Positions 7,750 to 16,667 are shown, counted from the first letter of the stretch. The stretch is 38,040 bases of DNA from Pseudoduganella buxea (GCF_009720835.1 NZ_WNKZ01000062.1:1-38040); one strand, 5' to 3'. A program made the numbers and translations. The notes: generated by a model not told the origin, from the letters alone.

Positions 7750-10700
7750 GTGTCGGCACGGATCCTCATCATTGAAGACAACCCCACCAATATGGAGCTG
7801 ATGGTCTATCTGCTGCGTGCCTTCGGCTATACGCCGCTGTCGGCCAGCGATGGGGAAGAAGGCGTGGCCACGGCCCGCCGCGAACGGCCCGACCTGATCA
7901 TCTGCGACGTCCACCTGCCCAAGCTGGACGGCTACGGCGTTGTCGCGGCACTGAAGGCCGATGCCGTCACGCGGGCCATTCCCGCGCTGGCCGTCACGGC
8001 GCTGGCCATGGTGGGCGACCGCGAGCGGCTGCTGGCGGCCGGTTTCGACGGCTATATCGGCAAGCCCATCGAACCGGACAGTTTCGTGACCCAGATCGAG
8101 TCTTTTTTACCGGGGGAGATGTCGCCCCCTGAACCAGCCGACATCGCCACCATCCTGATCGTCGACGATCATGTGCTGAACCGCGAATTCCTGATGACCC
8201 TGCTGGGCTTTTCCGGCTACCGCCTGATGGAAGCGGCCAGCGGCGCCGAAGCCCTGCGCCTGATCGCGCAGACGCCGCCGGACCTGATCATCTCCGACAT
8301 CCTGATGCCGCAAATGGATGGCTACGAGCTGGTCGCGCGCGTGCGTGCCGACCCCGTCACGGCCAAGGTGCCCATCATCTTCTATACGGCCACCTACCGC
8401 GAGAAGGAAGCGGCCGCCGTGGCCGAGGCCTGCGGCGTGCGCTGGGTGCTGCCGAAACCGTCCGACCCGGACGTGATCCTGTCGACCGTGCACGAGGCGC
8501 TGGGCGTGGAGTCGCCGCCGGCCCTGCTCGATATGGCCCCGCAGCCGCCGGCCGATCCGAAACTGGGCGACATCGGCACCAAGATGGTCGAATACCTGGA
8601 CGCGGTGGAGTCGTCCAGCCAGCTGCTGACGCAACTGGCCCACCACGGCGACAGCCGCGACGGCGAGACCGAGCGCCTGCGCACGATGACGCAGCGCCTG
8701 TCCGGCAGCCTGTCGAGCCTGCAGGCCGTCAGCCTGCGCCTGACGGCGCTGATCGAACTGGGCATCGAGCTGGGCGCCCAGCGCGAGCCGCAAGGGCTGC
8801 TCGATATCGGCTGCAAGGTGGCGCAGAACATCTGCGTGTCGCGCTATGCCTGCATCGGCGTGCTGTCCGAGGACGGCCGTTCGCTCAGCTACTTCAGCTG
8901 CTGCGGCCTGGCCGATGCGGCCCGCATCCTGTGCGGCGCACCCGATGCCGGCGTGCTGCGCCAGGTGATGCATGCGCGCGCGGCCCTGCGCAAGGGCGGC
9001 CTGCCGGGCCACCCGACCCACCTGGGGCTGCCGGACGAACACCCGCCCGTGCATTCCTTCCTGGGCGTGCCGATCGCGTCGAACGAGCGGGTGCACGGCT
9101 GGCTGTACCTGGCCGACAAGATGGGCGCGGAGGAGTTTTCCGAAGTGGACGAGCGTGTCGCCGTCACCGTGGCGGCGCAGGTGGCCGTCGCCTTCGAGAA
9201 CCTGCGCCTGTACGACGAGATCCGGCGCCACCACGCCCAGCTGCAGGCCGACCTGGACGCGCGCACCAAGCTGACCGAGGACCTGCACCGCTTCCGCCTG
9301 GCGATGGACGCCACGGCGGACGCCATCTTCCTCGTCGACCGCGCCAATATGTGCTTCGTCGACGTCAACGTGACGGCCTGCCGCATGCTGGGCTACGAGC
9401 GCGAGGACTTCCTGCTGGTGGGGCAGCGCGACCGGGGCAGTGCGCCCGGCCAGCTGGCCGAACTGTATGAGAAGCTGCTGGCCGGCGACCAGAGCGGCGC
9501 CATGGCCGAACTGCTGCTGCACCGGCGCGACGGCACCCTGCTGTCCGTCGAGGTGCAGCGCCGCACCCTGCGCTCGGGCCAGAACTGGATCCTGGTGGCG
9601 GTGGCGCGTGACATCACCGAGCGCAAGGAAGCGGAGCGGCGCCTGCTGAAGCTGGCCCATTTCGACACGCTGACGAACCTGCCCAACCGCAGCCAGCTGT
9701 ACGAGTCGCTGACCCATTCGCTGGTCCAGGCCACGGAACACCGCTGGGCGCTGGCCGTGCTGTTCCTGGACATGGACCGCTTCAAGAACATCAACGATAC
9801 CCTGGGCCACACCATCGGCGACGAACTGCTGCGCCAGTTCGCCAGCCGTCTGGTGGACTGCCTGCGCGTGCGCGACACCATCGGCCGCTTCGGCGGCGAC
9901 GAATTCGCCGCCATCCTGATGCTGCCGGACGGCGTGCAGACGGCGCTGCCCGTGATCGACAAGATCCGCGAGGCGATGCGCCAGCCCTTCGACCTGTTCG
10001 GCCATGAAGTGACCGTCACGGCCAGCATCGGCATTTCCGTGTTCCCGGACGACGGAAACGACGCCGACACCCTGATCAAGTATGCCGACACGGCCATGTA
10101 CCGCGCCAAGGAAGCGGGGCGCGACGCCTTCCGCTTCTTCACGGCCGAGATGAACGCCCAATCCCTGGCCCGCCTGGACCTGGAAAACGCGCTGCGCCGC
10201 GCCATCGACAACGAGGAGTTCGTGTTGTACTTCCAACCCAAGGTGCACCTGTCGACAGGGCGTATCAGCGGCGCCGAGGCGCTGATCCGCTGGAACCGGC
10301 CCGGCCACGGGATGGTGTCGCCGGCCCTGTTCATCCCGCTGCTGGAAGAAACGGGGCTGATCGTGCGCGTCGGCGTGTGGGTCATCAACGAGGCCTGCCG
10401 GCGCATCGCCGCCTGGCGCGCCTGCGGCGCCGGCTCCGTGCAGCTGTCGGTGAACGTGTCGGGCATCCAGTTCTTTGTCGGTGGCCTGCAGGAAGAAGTG
10501 CTGAAGGCCCTGCGCGAACACGATATTCCGCCCGAGCTGCTGGAACTGGAGCTGACGGAAAGCTCCCTGATGTCGAACGCGGAAGAAACCATCACGGTGC
10601 TGCAGAACCTGAAGGAACTGGGCATCAAGATCTCGATCGACGATTTCGGCACCGGTTATTCGTCGCTGGCGTACCTGAAGCGCTTCCCGATCGACAAGCT

Positions 10701-11370
10701 CAAGATCGACATCGCCTTCGTGCGCGAAGTCACCAGCAACCCCGACGACGCCGCCATCGTGCTGGCCATTATCAATATGGCGCACAGCATGAAGCTGAAG
10801 GTGATCGCCGAAGGCGTCGAGAAGGACGCGCAGCTGGCCTACCTGCGCCGCCACGACTGCGACGAGATCCAGGGCTATTACTTCAGCCGCCCCGTGCCGG
10901 CCGAGGACTTCGAGGCCATGCTGCGCGAAGGGCGCCACCTGCAGCCGTCGGCGGAAGAGGGCCGCCACGGCGAGCAGCCGACCCTGTTGATCATCGACGA
11001 CGACGCCTTCATGCTCGACGTGCTGTCGGACTTCCTGGCACAGGACGGCTACCGCATCCTGACGGCGCAGACGGCGGCGGAGGGCTTCGACATCCTGGCA
11101 CGCTACCGGGTGCACGTGATCCTGTGCGACCAGTGCATGCCGCACATGAACGGCACCGAGTTCATGGAGCGGGTCAAGAACCTGGCGCCGGACACCTTCC
11201 GCATCATGCTGTCGGCCTATTCGGACCTGACGCCCATCATGGCCGCCATCAACGACGGCGCCATCGACCGCTTCTACACCAAGCCATGGAAGGGCGCCGT
11301 GCTGCGCGAGAATATCCGCGAGGGCTTCCGCCTGCATGGCCTGGCGCGCGGGCGCCGCCAGGCCGCGTGA
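7750..11370 (+). CDS. multi-receiver hybrid c-di-GMP enzyme (REC-REC-GAF-PAS-GGDEF-EAL-REC)
   Basis: A 1206-residue cytoplasmic signalling protein with no membrane segment. Domain order: REC1 (about 4-120, phospho-acceptor D53, K105), REC2 (133-252, D183, K236), helical linker, GAF (338-488), PAS (512-625), GGDEF (632-800), EAL (812-1060), REC3 (1077-1195, D1127, K1178). GGDEF is intact (715-719) with a product-inhibition I-site RVRD five residues before it (706-709). EAL is intact (843-845), with ELTES, DDFGTGYSSL (964-973) and EGVE, so both synthesis and hydrolysis of c-di-GMP are possible. REC3 resembles RpfG-type receivers (MLSAYSDL, FYTKPW). The GTG start is supported by AGGAG. No histidine kinase is encoded nearby, so the phosphodonor is unknown. 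Confidence 0.93.
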   Translation: MSARILIIEDNPTNMELMVYLLRAFGYTPLSASDGEEGVATARRERPDLIICDVHLPKLDGYGVVAALKADAVTRAIPALAVTALAMVGDRERLLAAGFDGYIGKPIEPDSFVTQIESFLPGEMSPPEPADIATILIVDDHVLNREFLMTLLGFSGYRLMEAASGAEALRLIAQTPPDLIISDILMPQMDGYELVARVRADPVTAKVPIIFYTATYREKEAAAVAEACGVRWVLPKPSDPDVILSTVHEALGVESPPALLDMAPQPPADPKLGDIGTKMVEYLDAVESSSQLLTQLAHHGDSRDGETERLRTMTQRLSGSLSSLQAVSLRLTALIELGIELGAQREPQGLLDIGCKVAQNICVSRYACIGVLSEDGRSLSYFSCCGLADAARILCGAPDAGVLRQVMHARAALRKGGLPGHPTHLGLPDEHPPVHSFLGVPIASNERVHGWLYLADKMGAEEFSEVDERVAVTVAAQVAVAFENLRLYDEIRRHHAQLQADLDARTKLTEDLHRFRLAMDATADAIFLVDRANMCFVDVNVTACRMLGYEREDFLLVGQRDRGSAPGQLAELYEKLLAGDQSGAMAELLLHRRDGTLLSVEVQRRTLRSGQNWILVAVARDITERKEAERRLLKLAHFDTLTNLPNRSQLYESLTHSLVQATEHRWALAVLFLDMDRFKNINDTLGHTIGDELLRQFASRLVDCLRVRDTIGRFGGDEFAAILMLPDGVQTALPVIDKIREAMRQPFDLFGHEVTVTASIGISVFPDDGNDADTLIKYADTAMYRAKEAGRDAFRFFTAEMNAQSLARLDLENALRRAIDNEEFVLYFQPKVHLSTGRISGAEALIRWNRPGHGMVSPALFIPLLEETGLIVRVGVWVINEACRRIAAWRACGAGSVQLSVNVSGIQFFVGGLQEEVLKALREHDIPPELLELELTESSLMSNAEETITVLQNLKELGIKISIDDFGTGYSSLAYLKRFPIDKLKIDIAFVREVTSNPDDAAIVLAIINMAHSMKLKVIAEGVEKDAQLAYLRRHDCDEIQGYYFSRPVPAEDFEAMLREGRHLQPSAEEGRHGEQPTLLIIDDDAFMLDVLSDFLAQDGYRILTAQTAAEGFDILARYRVHVILCDQCMPHMNGTEFMERVKNLAPDTFRIMLSAYSDLTPIMAAINDGAIDRFYTKPWKGAVLRENIREGFRLHGLARGRRQAA

Positions 11371-11377
11371 GGTTGCC

Positions 11378-11662
11378 ATGACCAAGAAAGCCAAGACACA
11401 GCTGATCTGGCAGGCGGGGGTGGATGCCTTCGCCTCGCGCCGCCAGAAGGTGGAGGAAATGCGCGCCCAGGTGCGGGTCGCGCGCGACGTCCAGGCCCGG
11501 CCCGGGCCCCGCGTGGTCGACCCCATCGACACGGTGGTGGAGGAGCACGTGCGGCGCGCGCTGCTGACGGCCACCTTGCCGCTGCGGCAGGAACTCGAGG
11601 CGCTGAAGGCCGAAGTGGACGCGCTGCGCAGCCAGGTGGCGCGCCTGTCCGGGCAGGATTGA
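11378..11662 (+). CDS. small coiled-coil protein of unknown function
   Basis: A 94-residue protein I cannot name. ATG 11378 follows GAGG at good spacing and lies 7 nt after the stop of the c-di-GMP gene, so it is probably translated from the same message. The N-terminal half is basic (TKKAKTQLIWQAGVDAFASR). The C-terminal part, RRALLTATLPLRQELEALKA onward, shows heptad spacing of Leu/Val to the end and predicts a coiled coil. An adaptor or oligomerisation partner of the upstream signalling protein is one possibility; nothing in the sequence proves it. Confidence 0.65.
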   Translation: MTKKAKTQLIWQAGVDAFASRRQKVEEMRAQVRVARDVQARPGPRVVDPIDTVVEEHVRRALLTATLPLRQELEALKAEVDALRSQVARLSGQD

Positions 11663-11753
11663 ATGGCGGGATCGACACGGTGGGTCGCGGCCGCAGTTCC
11701 GGCTCGGCCGCCATCGGTGTTATCCTTGCGGGAGAAATCACCACTTGACTGCC

Positions 11754-12422
11754 ATGCTACAAAAAGCCCCACGACGCACACGCGAACGCATACTGGAATT
11801 ATCGCTGCGCCTGTTCAATGAATTCGGCGAGCCGAACATCACGACCACCGTGATCGCCGAAGAGATGAATATCTCGCCGGGGAACCTGTACTACCATTTC
11901 CGCAACAAGGACGATATCGTCAACTCGATCTTCGTGCAGTTCGAGCAGGAGATCGAACGCATCCTGCACGTGCCCAGCGGGCGCCGCTCGAATATCGAAG
12001 ACGTGTGGCAGTACCTGCACCTGATGTTCGAACTGATCTGGCGCTACCGCTTCTTCTACCGCGACCTGAACGACCTGCTGTCGCGCAACCGCAAGCTGGA
12101 GCTGCACTTCAAGCAGATCCTGGCGCACAAGATCAAGGTCGCCACGCAGTTGTGCGTCGACCTGCGCGGCGAGGATTCGCTGGAGGCGAGCGACGTCACC
12201 ATCGAAGCCATGGCGACGAACATGGTGGTGGTGGCGACGTACTGGCTGTCCTACGAATACGTGCGCAACCCGCGCAAGTACACGGAACAACAGTCGATGG
12301 CCGATGCGCTGGCGCGGGGCTGCTACCAGGTGCTGACCCAGGTCGAGCCTTACCTGCGCGGCGACACCCTGGTGCGCTTCCGCAAACTCTCCGATGACTA
12401 CCTGAAGAAACTCAACAAGTGA
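11754..12422 (+). CDS. TetR/AcrR-family transcriptional regulator
   Basis: DNA-binding repressor of the TetR family. The HTH region is clear at the N-terminus: RERILELSLRLFNEFGE, NITTTVIAEEMNISPGNLYY and HFRNKDDIVNSIF (about residues 9-60). The C-terminal ligand/dimerisation domain is all helical. ATG 11754 gives 222 residues. TTG 11745 is an alternative with GGAG 10 nt upstream, better spaced than for the ATG. The stop overlaps the start of the LOG-family gene (GTGA), so the two are coupled. The effector and target are unknown. Confidence 0.88.
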   Translation: MLQKAPRRTRERILELSLRLFNEFGEPNITTTVIAEEMNISPGNLYYHFRNKDDIVNSIFVQFEQEIERILHVPSGRRSNIEDVWQYLHLMFELIWRYRFFYRDLNDLLSRNRKLELHFKQILAHKIKVATQLCVDLRGEDSLEASDVTIEAMATNMVVVATYWLSYEYVRNPRKYTEQQSMADALARGCYQVLTQVEPYLRGDTLVRFRKLSDDYLKKLNK

Positions 12423-12976
12423 AAGCAATCTGCGTGTATTGCGGCGCCAACGACGGCGCCGATCCCCTGTACGCCCAGGCCGCGCGCGCCATGGGCGCCG
12501 CCCTGGTGGAACACAACCTGGCCCTCGTCTACGGTGGCGGCAAGGTGGGCCTGATGGGCGTCATCGCCGACGAAGTGCTGCGCCTGGGCGGCGAAGTGAC
12601 GGGCGTGATTCCGACTGCCCTGGTCGAACGGGAAGTGGGCCACACGGGCCTGACGCGCCAGTTCATCGTCAAGGACATGCACGAACGCAAAGCCATGATG
12701 GCGCGCTTGTCGGACGGCTTCATCGCCATGCCCGGCGGCATGGGCACGCTGGAAGAACTGTTCGAGATGCTGACGTGGGCCCAGTTGGGCATCCACGACA
12801 AGCCCATCGGCCTGTTGAACGTGAACGGCTTCTACGACGGCCTGGCCGCCTTTATCGGCCACGCCCGCGAGGAAGGCTTCATCAAGCCCCAGCACGCGGC
12901 GCGCATGCTGGTCGAAGCCACGCCGCCGGACCTGCTGCACCGCCTGCGCCACTTCGGCGCACGACAGGGCGGCTGA
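12419..12976 (+). CDS. LOG-family protein (cytokinin riboside 5'-monophosphate phosphoribohydrolase-like)
   Basis: Rossmann-like LOG/YvdD family (TIGR00730), 185 residues. These enzymes hydrolyse nucleoside 5'-monophosphates to base and ribose 5-phosphate. Seen motifs: ICVYCGAND at the N-terminus, LVYGGGKVGLMG (37-48), MHERKAMM (88-95) and PGGMGTLEELFE (105-116), the family signature. It begins at GTG 12419, overlapping the TetR stop by 4 nt. Bacterial members mostly act on AMP or have unproven roles, so a plant-hormone function should not be assumed. Confidence 0.9.
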   Translation: MKAICVYCGANDGADPLYAQAARAMGAALVEHNLALVYGGGKVGLMGVIADEVLRLGGEVTGVIPTALVEREVGHTGLTRQFIVKDMHERKAMMARLSDGFIAMPGGMGTLEELFEMLTWAQLGIHDKPIGLLNVNGFYDGLAAFIGHAREEGFIKPQHAARMLVEATPPDLLHRLRHFGARQGG

Positions 12977-12995
12977 CCACGCATCCACAGTCCAG

Positions 12996-13036
12996 CTCGT
13001 GTCGACCTCGGGGTCAGGCACGTTTCTCGACACGAG
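12996..13036. repeat. intergenic inverted repeat (possible dispersed element)
   Basis: A perfect 10-bp inverted repeat (12996-13005 and 13027-13036) flanks a 21-nt spacer. Part of the arm sequence (GTGTCGAGA) recurs at 13081-13089. No T-run follows, so it is not an obvious intrinsic terminator. It lies in the 222-bp gap between the LOG gene and the glutathione transferase. Confidence 0.5.
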
Positions 13037-13138
13037 CCGGGCGGTAGATTGCTGCGGCGGGCGCTGCCATGCCTGATACAGTGTCGAGACGACAGGGGCG
13101 CACTTGGCGCCACCGGCAAAGGCCGCCCCGAGGCCAGG

Positions 13139-13168
13139 TTGATAGGCTGATTAATAAGCTGATATGCT
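13139..13168 (+). promoter_or_regulatory. candidate sigma-70 promoter of the glutathione transferase gene
   Basis: TTGATA (13139-13144) and TATGCT (13163-13168) are separated by 18 bp and lie 31 bp before the ATG. The local AT-rich patch stands out in this GC-rich gap. A 7-bp inverted repeat (13145-13151 and 13174-13180) overlaps it and might be an operator. Prediction only. Confidence 0.4.
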
Positions 13169-13198
13169 TGACGATCAGCCAACCATCGTGGAGTTCCC

Positions 13199-13816
13199 AT
13201 GCTTCTGTACGCCGACAGCCAGTTCACCAGCCCTTATGCCATGTCCGTCTTCGTCGCGCTGAAGGAAAAGGGCATCGACTTCGAGCTGCGCACCGTCGAC
13301 CTGAACGCGGGTGCGAACCGGGCGGCCGGCTATGCGGCGCAGTCGCTGACGCAGCGGGTGCCGACCCTGCTCGACGGCGACTTCGCGCTGTCCGAGTCGT
13401 CCGCCATCACGGAATACCTGGACGAGGTCCATCCCGGCACGCCGCTGTACCCGACGCAAGCGAAGGCGCGGGCGCGGGCGCGGCAGGTGCAGGCCTGGCT
13501 GCGCAGCGACCTGATGCCGATCCGCCAGGAGCGCTCGACCGACACGGTGTTCTACCAGCCGGCAAACGTAGCGCTGTCGGACGCCGCGCTGGCCGCTGCC
13601 GCGAAGCTGTTCCACGGCGCCGACGCATTGCTGGGGGACGGCCAGGAGTACCTGTTCGGTACCTGGTGCATCGCCGATGTCGACCTGGCCGTGATGCTGC
13701 ACCGGCTGATCCTGAGCGGCGACGCCGTGCCGCCGAAGCTGCTGGCATACGCGCGCCACCAGTGGCAGCGGCCGTCCGTGCAGGAATGGGTCAATCTGCC
13801 GCGACCACCGCTGTAA
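13199..13816 (+). CDS. glutathione S-transferase (YfcF-like)
   Basis: Cytoplasmic glutathione transferase of 205 residues. The N-terminal thioredoxin-like domain reads LLYADSQFTSPYAMSVFVAL with TSPYA at the glutathione site, TQRVPTLLDGD with the cis-Pro, and LSESSAITEYLDE. The all-helical C-terminal domain carries GTWCIADVDLAVML, equivalent to the N-capping box. The pattern is closest to the YfcF type. It starts at ATG 13199 with GGAG nearby. It is convergent with the YgjP-like gene, 20 bp apart. Confidence 0.88.
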   Translation: MLLYADSQFTSPYAMSVFVALKEKGIDFELRTVDLNAGANRAAGYAAQSLTQRVPTLLDGDFALSESSAITEYLDEVHPGTPLYPTQAKARARARQVQAWLRSDLMPIRQERSTDTVFYQPANVALSDAALAAAAKLFHGADALLGDGQEYLFGTWCIADVDLAVMLHRLILSGDAVPPKLLAYARHQWQRPSVQEWVNLPRPPL

Positions 13817-13836
13817 GCGTCAAGCGGGTGCGGGGG

Positions 13837-14358
13837 CTACCACAGCTTCCGGCCCGAATGCTCCATCTCCGTCAGGTACAGCCGCACGTCGAACTCGTAC
13901 TGGTGGTAGTTCGGTTCCATATACGTGCACAGTTTATAGAAGGCCTTGTCGTGGCCTTTTTCCTTCACGTGCGCCAGCTCGTGGACGGCGATCATGCGCA
14001 GGAACTCCAGCGGCACGTCGCGGAACATCGTCGCCACCCTGATCTCGTGCTTGGCTTTGAGCTTGCCGCCCTGGACGCGCGAGATCGACGTGTGCAGACC
14101 CAGCGCATGGTTGATGACGTGGATCTTGCTGTCGAAGGCGACCTTGTTGATCGGCTCCGCGTTGCGCAGGAATTCGCCCTTCAGGTCCTGCACGTAGTCG
14201 TACAGGGCCTTGTCGTTGCGGATGTCGTGGGCTTTCGGATAACGTTCCAGCAGGATGCCGCCCAGGCGGTCCTGGCCCAGCAGCTGCTCCACCTGCTGGC
14301 GGGTCTGGTCGGAATAGGCGCCCAGGTATTTCAGGGGCTGCGGTGCGGTTGGCTTCAT
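13837..14358 (-). CDS. YgjP-like (M48/DUF45-type) metallopeptidase domain protein
   Basis: Predicted zinc metallopeptidase of the YgjP/DUF45 family, 173 residues from ATG 14358. ATG 14376 would add six residues; neither has a strong Shine-Dalgarno. The zinc motif HELAHVKEKGHDKAFY begins at 126 (H126, E127, H130 and H136), preceded by FLRMIAV. A C-terminal aromatic helix follows. The physiological substrate is unknown for the family. No signal peptide, so presumably cytoplasmic. Confidence 0.85.
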   Translation of the reverse strand: MKPTAPQPLKYLGAYSDQTRQQVEQLLGQDRLGGILLERYPKAHDIRNDKALYDYVQDLKGEFLRNAEPINKVAFDSKIHVINHALGLHTSISRVQGGKLKAKHEIRVATMFRDVPLEFLRMIAVHELAHVKEKGHDKAFYKLCTYMEPNYHQYEFDVRLYLTEMEHSGRKLW

Positions 14359-14532
14359 GGCGGCGCACTTTACCATACCTGGCAGACCGCGCCCGCAAGA
14401 GGATCGGGCAAGGATTCAAGCCGAATGCGCAGCCTGGGGCCGTGCCCGATTGGGACAATGTGGACCGGCCCTCGGACGCGTCGCCACGCCGCGCGCGCAT
14501 CCGGGGCCACCGAACCCACTGAAAGGAATTCC

Positions 14533-15579
14533 ATGCAAGTCAACGCCTACGGCGCCCATGCGGGCGACAAACCCCTAGAACCCCTGCGCATCACGCGCCG
14601 CGCGCCCGGCCCGCACGACGTCCAGATCGACATCGCGTTCTGCGGCATCTGCCATTCGGACCTGCACCAGGTGCGCGGCGAATGGCAAGGGACCCAATTC
14701 CCCTGCGTGCCGGGCCACGAGATCGTCGGCCGCGTGACGGCCGTCGGTGCCCACGTGTCAAGCCACGCCGTGGGCGACCTGGTGGGCGTGGGCTGCATCG
14801 TCGACAGCTGCCAGCATTGCGCCGAGTGCGACGACGGCCTGGAGAACTACTGCGACGGCATGGTCGGTACCTACAACGGCCCGACGGCGGACGCGCCGGG
14901 CTGGACGCAGGGCGGCTACTCGGAGCAGATCGTCGTGCACGAGCGCTATGTGCTGCGCATCCGCCACCCGGAAGGCGACCTGGCTGCCGTGGCGCCGCTG
15001 CTGTGCGCCGGTATCACGACCTATTCGCCGCTGCGCCACTGGCACGCCGGCCCGGGGAAGAAGGTCGGCATCGTCGGCATCGGCGGCCTGGGTCACATGG
15101 GCATCAAGCTGGCCCACGCGATGGGCGCGCACGTGGTGGCGTTCACCACGTCCGAATCGAAGCGCGCCGACGCGCTGGCGCTGGGCGCTGACGAAGTGGT
15201 GGTGTCGCGTAACGCCGGCGAGATGGCGGCGCACGCGCAGAGCTTCGACCTGATCCTGAACACCGTGGCCGCGCCGCACGACCTGGATGCCTTCCTCGTG
15301 CTGCTCAAGCGCGACGGCGCCCTGACCCTGGTGGGCGCGCCGGCGTCGCCGCACCCGTCGCCGAACGTGTTCAACCTGATCATGAGGCGCCGCACGGTGG
15401 CCGGCTCGATGATCGGCGGCATTCCCGAGACCCAGGAGATGCTGGACTTCTGCGCCGAGCACGGAATCGTGTCGGACATCGAACTGATTCGCGCCGACGA
15501 GATCAACGCCGCTTACGAGCGCATGCTCAAGGGCGACGTCAAGTACCGTTTCGTGATCGACAACGCCACCTTGAAGTAA
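14533..15579 (+). CDS. zinc-dependent NAD(P) alcohol dehydrogenase (CAD/YahK type)
   Basis: Medium-chain dehydrogenase/reductase interconverting aldehydes and alcohols, 348 residues. The start is ATG 14533 after AAGGAA, although the frame is open far upstream. Catalytic zinc ligands are C40 (FCGICHSD), H62 (PGHE) and C158 (LLCAG). Structural zinc ligands are C93, C96, C99 and C107. The cofactor fold GIGGLGHMG is at 182-190. The sequence fits the cinnamyl-alcohol-dehydrogenase/YahK branch, normally NADPH-using. A GC hairpin follows at 15601-15628. Confidence 0.93.
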   Translation: MQVNAYGAHAGDKPLEPLRITRRAPGPHDVQIDIAFCGICHSDLHQVRGEWQGTQFPCVPGHEIVGRVTAVGAHVSSHAVGDLVGVGCIVDSCQHCAECDDGLENYCDGMVGTYNGPTADAPGWTQGGYSEQIVVHERYVLRIRHPEGDLAAVAPLLCAGITTYSPLRHWHAGPGKKVGIVGIGGLGHMGIKLAHAMGAHVVAFTTSESKRADALALGADEVVVSRNAGEMAAHAQSFDLILNTVAAPHDLDAFLVLLKRDGALTLVGAPASPHPSPNVFNLIMRRRTVAGSMIGGIPETQEMLDFCAEHGIVSDIELIRADEINAAYERMLKGDVKYRFVIDNATLK

Positions 15580-15600
15580 GCGGGCCCTGACCCGCATTCG

Positions 15601-15628
15601 GCGCCGCCGGGGCCTTTCCCGGCGGCGC
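15601..15628 (+). other. GC-rich hairpin after the alcohol dehydrogenase
   Basis: A perfect 11-bp stem (15601-15611 with 15618-15628) closes a 6-nt loop. It is 22 bp after the adh stop and 22 bp before the Cho-type start. It lacks a T-run, so termination would be weak or factor-assisted. Confidence 0.5.
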
Positions 15629-15649
15629 GCAAGATCGTATGATGGCGGG

Positions 15650-16555
15650 ATGCACACCCACGTCACTTCGGTGGGGCTGCTGGTCTGCACCGATCCGGCA
15701 CTGAACTTCAGCTATCCCGACCACATTCCCCGCGCCTGCCTCGACGCCTTGCCGCCGCAGCCGGGCATCTATATCTTTCGCGACGAAGCGGGCATTCCCG
15801 TCTATATCGGCAAGAGCGTCAATATCCGCCACCGCGTGCTGTCGCACCTGCGCACGGCCGGGGAAGCCCAGATGCTGGCGCGCACCCGCCATATCGACCA
15901 CGAACGCACGGGCGGCGAGATCGGCGCGCTGCTGCGCGAGGCCCAGCTGATCAAGCAGCACCAGCCCGTGTTCAACGTCAAGCTGCGCCGCACGCGCGAG
16001 ATGTGCTCGATCCGCATCGACGGCAGCTCGCCCCAGGTGGTGTTCGCCAGGGAGCTCGATTTCGGCCGCACGGAAGGCCTGTTCGGCCTTTTCCAGACCC
16101 CCAAGGCGGCGCAGGAAACGCTGCGCGAGCTGGCGCAGTCGGCCGGACTGTGCGCCGTGCTGACGGGGCTGGAAAAAGGCACGCCGGGCCGGCCCTGTTT
16201 CGCCCGGCAGATCAAGCGCTGCCACGGCGCCTGCACGGGCGAGGAAAGCCCGGCGGCGCACGCCGCGCGCATGCTGGCCGCGCTGGCGCCGCTCAAGGTG
16301 GCGCCGTGGCCGTATCCCGGGCCGATCGCCATCGTCGAGAAATCCGACGGCTTGCGCCAGCGTGCGCTGGTGGACAACTGGTGCTACCTGGGCACCAGCA
16401 CCAGCTTGGGCAAGGGCAGGGCCGCGGTCAAGGCAAAGGCGCCGGCCCGCTTCGACGTCGACGTCTACCGCATCCTGGCCAAGCCGCTGCTGCGGGGCGA
16501 GCTGACGGTGGAGAGCCTGCAGGCGGCGTGCAGCCCCGGCGCCGAGAGTAAATAG
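15650..16555 (+). CDS. cho: Cho-type excinuclease (UvrC N-terminal homologue)
   Basis: GIY-YIG endonuclease that makes the 3' incision in nucleotide excision repair, as E. coli Cho does. At 301 residues it matches Cho and is far shorter than UvrC (about 600), lacking the UVR and HhH parts. Motifs: PGIYIF (38-43), VYIGKS (51-56), R60/R62 and the UvrC-like region GEIGALLREAQLIKQHQPVF. A Cys cluster (PCFARQIKRCHGACTGEE) follows. E. coli cho is SOS-induced, but I see no clear LexA box in the 70 bp upstream. Confidence 0.85.
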   Translation: MHTHVTSVGLLVCTDPALNFSYPDHIPRACLDALPPQPGIYIFRDEAGIPVYIGKSVNIRHRVLSHLRTAGEAQMLARTRHIDHERTGGEIGALLREAQLIKQHQPVFNVKLRRTREMCSIRIDGSSPQVVFARELDFGRTEGLFGLFQTPKAAQETLRELAQSAGLCAVLTGLEKGTPGRPCFARQIKRCHGACTGEESPAAHAARMLAALAPLKVAPWPYPGPIAIVEKSDGLRQRALVDNWCYLGTSTSLGKGRAAVKAKAPARFDVDVYRILAKPLLRGELTVESLQAACSPGAESK

Positions 16556-16667
16556 CAGATTTGAAGTCGCCCAGTAGCCGCATTGCATGCCTGCCGCCCA
16601 GACGAAATCGCTGGCTGCACTCTTGTTCTTTTGGCTATAATCGGCTGCCTTATCGACCGAGAGCGCC

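Noticed and set aside
8107..11781. 1224-codon minus-strand frame opposite the c-di-GMP gene
   Set aside because: High-GC antisense shadow, rich in His/Gln/Arg/Ala, without domains; the plus-strand gene has complete REC/GAF/PAS/GGDEF/EAL motifs.
12419..12976. Annotating the LOG-family gene as lysine decarboxylase
   Set aside because: The PGGMGT motif belongs to LOG phosphoribohydrolases; 'lysine decarboxylase' is an old misannotation of this family.
13069..14532. Upstream in-frame extension of the alcohol dehydrogenase
   Set aside because: It crosses the glutathione transferase and YgjP-like genes and has no coding character; ATG 14533 has a Shine-Dalgarno and the normal N-terminus.
15580..15649. 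LexA box in front of the Cho-type gene
   Set aside because: No CTGT-N8-ACAG type palindrome is visible in the gap, only a GC hairpin.
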